Assembly: GCA_038320185.1 (NCBI GenBank)
Contig: JBBQDZ010000154.1
Location: 1 to 5,855, forward strand
From: JBBQDZ01 sp038320185
GTDB taxonomy: Bacteria > Actinomycetota > Thermoleophilia > Gaiellales > Gaiellaceae
DNA: 5,855 nucleotides
Direction: 5' to 3'
The notes beneath the pieces are model-generated. The model had not been told where the DNA came from. It did no database searches and worked only from the letters and a program-made list of their open reading frames with translations. The position numbers were made by a program, and so were the translations under genes. Of this stretch, positions 5,319 to 5,855 are shown piece by piece (positions within the stretch are counted from its first letter, which is position 1; every line of letters starts with the position of its first letter).

Positions 5319-5855
5319 GTGGCGACCACGATCCTGCTCGCCCGTCACGGAGAAACCCGCTGGAACCGCGAGGGCCGCCTCCAGGGCCATGCCGACCCAC
5401 CGTTGAACGACGTCGGCCGCGCGCAGGCTGCGGAGCTCGCGCGGGAGCTCACGGGGGTGGAGCTCGACGCGATCTATGCGAGCGATCTTCGGCGGGCCAT
5501 GGAGACGGCGGCGGCGGTCGCCAGGCCCAGGGAGTTGCCCGTTAGAACGGACGCGGGCCTGCGAGAGATCGACGTCGGATCCTGGTCCGGTCTGACGCGC
5601 GAGGAAATCGAGCGGCGCTACCCCGGCATGCACCACCACGACGGCGAGTCTCGCGAGTCGCATCGCGAGCGGGTGGTGGCGGCGGTGGAGCGCATTGCCG
5701 CGGCACACTACGGTGCCGGGCGGATCCTGGTCGTCAGTCACGGCGGCTCGCTCGGCGCGCTCCGCAGGCATGCGCTGGACACGGATGTCGTGCCGCGCAT
5801 CGCGAACTGCGCGGTGTACGGCCTCGCCTTCCAGGACGGCAAGTGGACGGCGATA
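5319..5855 (+). CDS. Histidine phosphatase family protein (phosphoglycerate-mutase-like), 3' end cut by window
   Basis: This is a member of the histidine phosphatase superfamily, cytosolic enzymes that hydrolyse or transfer phosphate through a phospho-histidine. The 179 residues visible contain the complete catalytic set: LLARHGETRWN with nucleophile His10 flanked by Arg9, SDLRRAMETA with Arg58, LREIDVGSWSG with acid Glu83, and VVSHGGSLGAL with His141. The sequence ends inside the last strand region (VYGLAFQDGKW), so only a short C-terminus should be missing. GTG 5319 is the only possible start, because an in-frame TAG lies at 5310-5312 and RHGE must fall near residue 10. It probably has a leaderless message from the shared -10 box. 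The segment after YPGM (104-120) is short compared with many relatives, where a longer cap leads to the GES motif. It resembles broad-specificity phosphatases and CobC-type ribazole phosphatases more than glycolytic mutases. With no cobalamin genes in view, no specific substrate can be assigned. Confidence 0.92.
   Translation, partial: MATTILLARHGETRWNREGRLQGHADPPLNDVGRAQAAELARELTGVELDAIYASDLRRAMETAAAVARPRELPVRTDAGLREIDVGSWSGLTREEIERRYPGMHHHDGESRESHRERVVAAVERIAAAHYGAGRILVVSHGGSLGALRRHALDTDVVPRIANCAVYGLAFQDGKWTAI

Noticed and set aside
5299..5400. N-terminal extension of the SDR to GTG 5400
   Set aside because: The 34 extra residues are Gly/Arg/Ser-rich and lie opposite the RHGE region of the phosphatase. 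The Rossmann motif falls at the normal place only with GTG 5298.
1..5855. CRISPR array, toxin-antitoxin pair, transposon ends or another novel system
   Set aside because: No regularly spaced repeats, no paired small genes and no terminal inverted repeats were seen. Apart from the integrase/tRNA region, the genes belong to common housekeeping families.

Overview
This is a high-GC window from an actinobacterium. The class Thermoleophilia (Gaiellales/Solirubrobacterales-like soil lineages) is my best guess. That guess rests on the dgt-dnaG gene pair, leaderless gene starts with TAnnnT boxes, GTG starts, and the style of the substrate-binding protein and integrase fragments. The lineage is inferred from family resemblance and was not tested by a search.

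Layout. Positions 1-174 hold no gene I can support. Positions 175-1194 (minus strand) encode the C-terminal 339 residues of a family-5 (peptide/solute) ABC-transporter substrate-binding protein. At about 1194-1203 this gene stops abruptly and meets, head to head, the C-terminal third of a tyrosine recombinase on the plus strand (about 1200-1616). Both genes have lost their N-terminal parts at the same point. The recombinase runs toward a tRNA-Asn(GTT) gene on the minus strand (1680-1752), from which it is separated by a tandem 11-bp repeat and a strong bidirectional hairpin terminator. This is the usual layout of one end of an integrative element in a tRNA attachment site. Positions 1753-5298 look like ordinary chromosome. 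Here dgt (HD-domain dNTP triphosphohydrolase) and dnaG (primase) form a translationally coupled pair on the minus strand that leads toward the tRNA. A short-chain dehydrogenase/reductase lies upstream on the same strand. A histidine-phosphatase (phosphoglycerate-mutase-like) gene diverges from it and is cut by the right edge.

How the parts work together. Dgt and DnaG link nucleotide-pool control and replication priming, and their pairing is familiar in Actinobacteria. The dehydrogenase and the phosphatase start 21 bp apart on opposite strands and appear to share one symmetric -10 box, so both mRNAs would be leaderless. dgt also seems to start from a leaderless message with the same TACGCT box.

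I do not see a new defence, CRISPR or biosynthetic system. The points most worth checking are the head-to-head junction (real deletion or inversion, or an assembly join), the integrase/tRNA-Asn attachment region with its 11-bp tandem repeat, and the shared divergent promoter.
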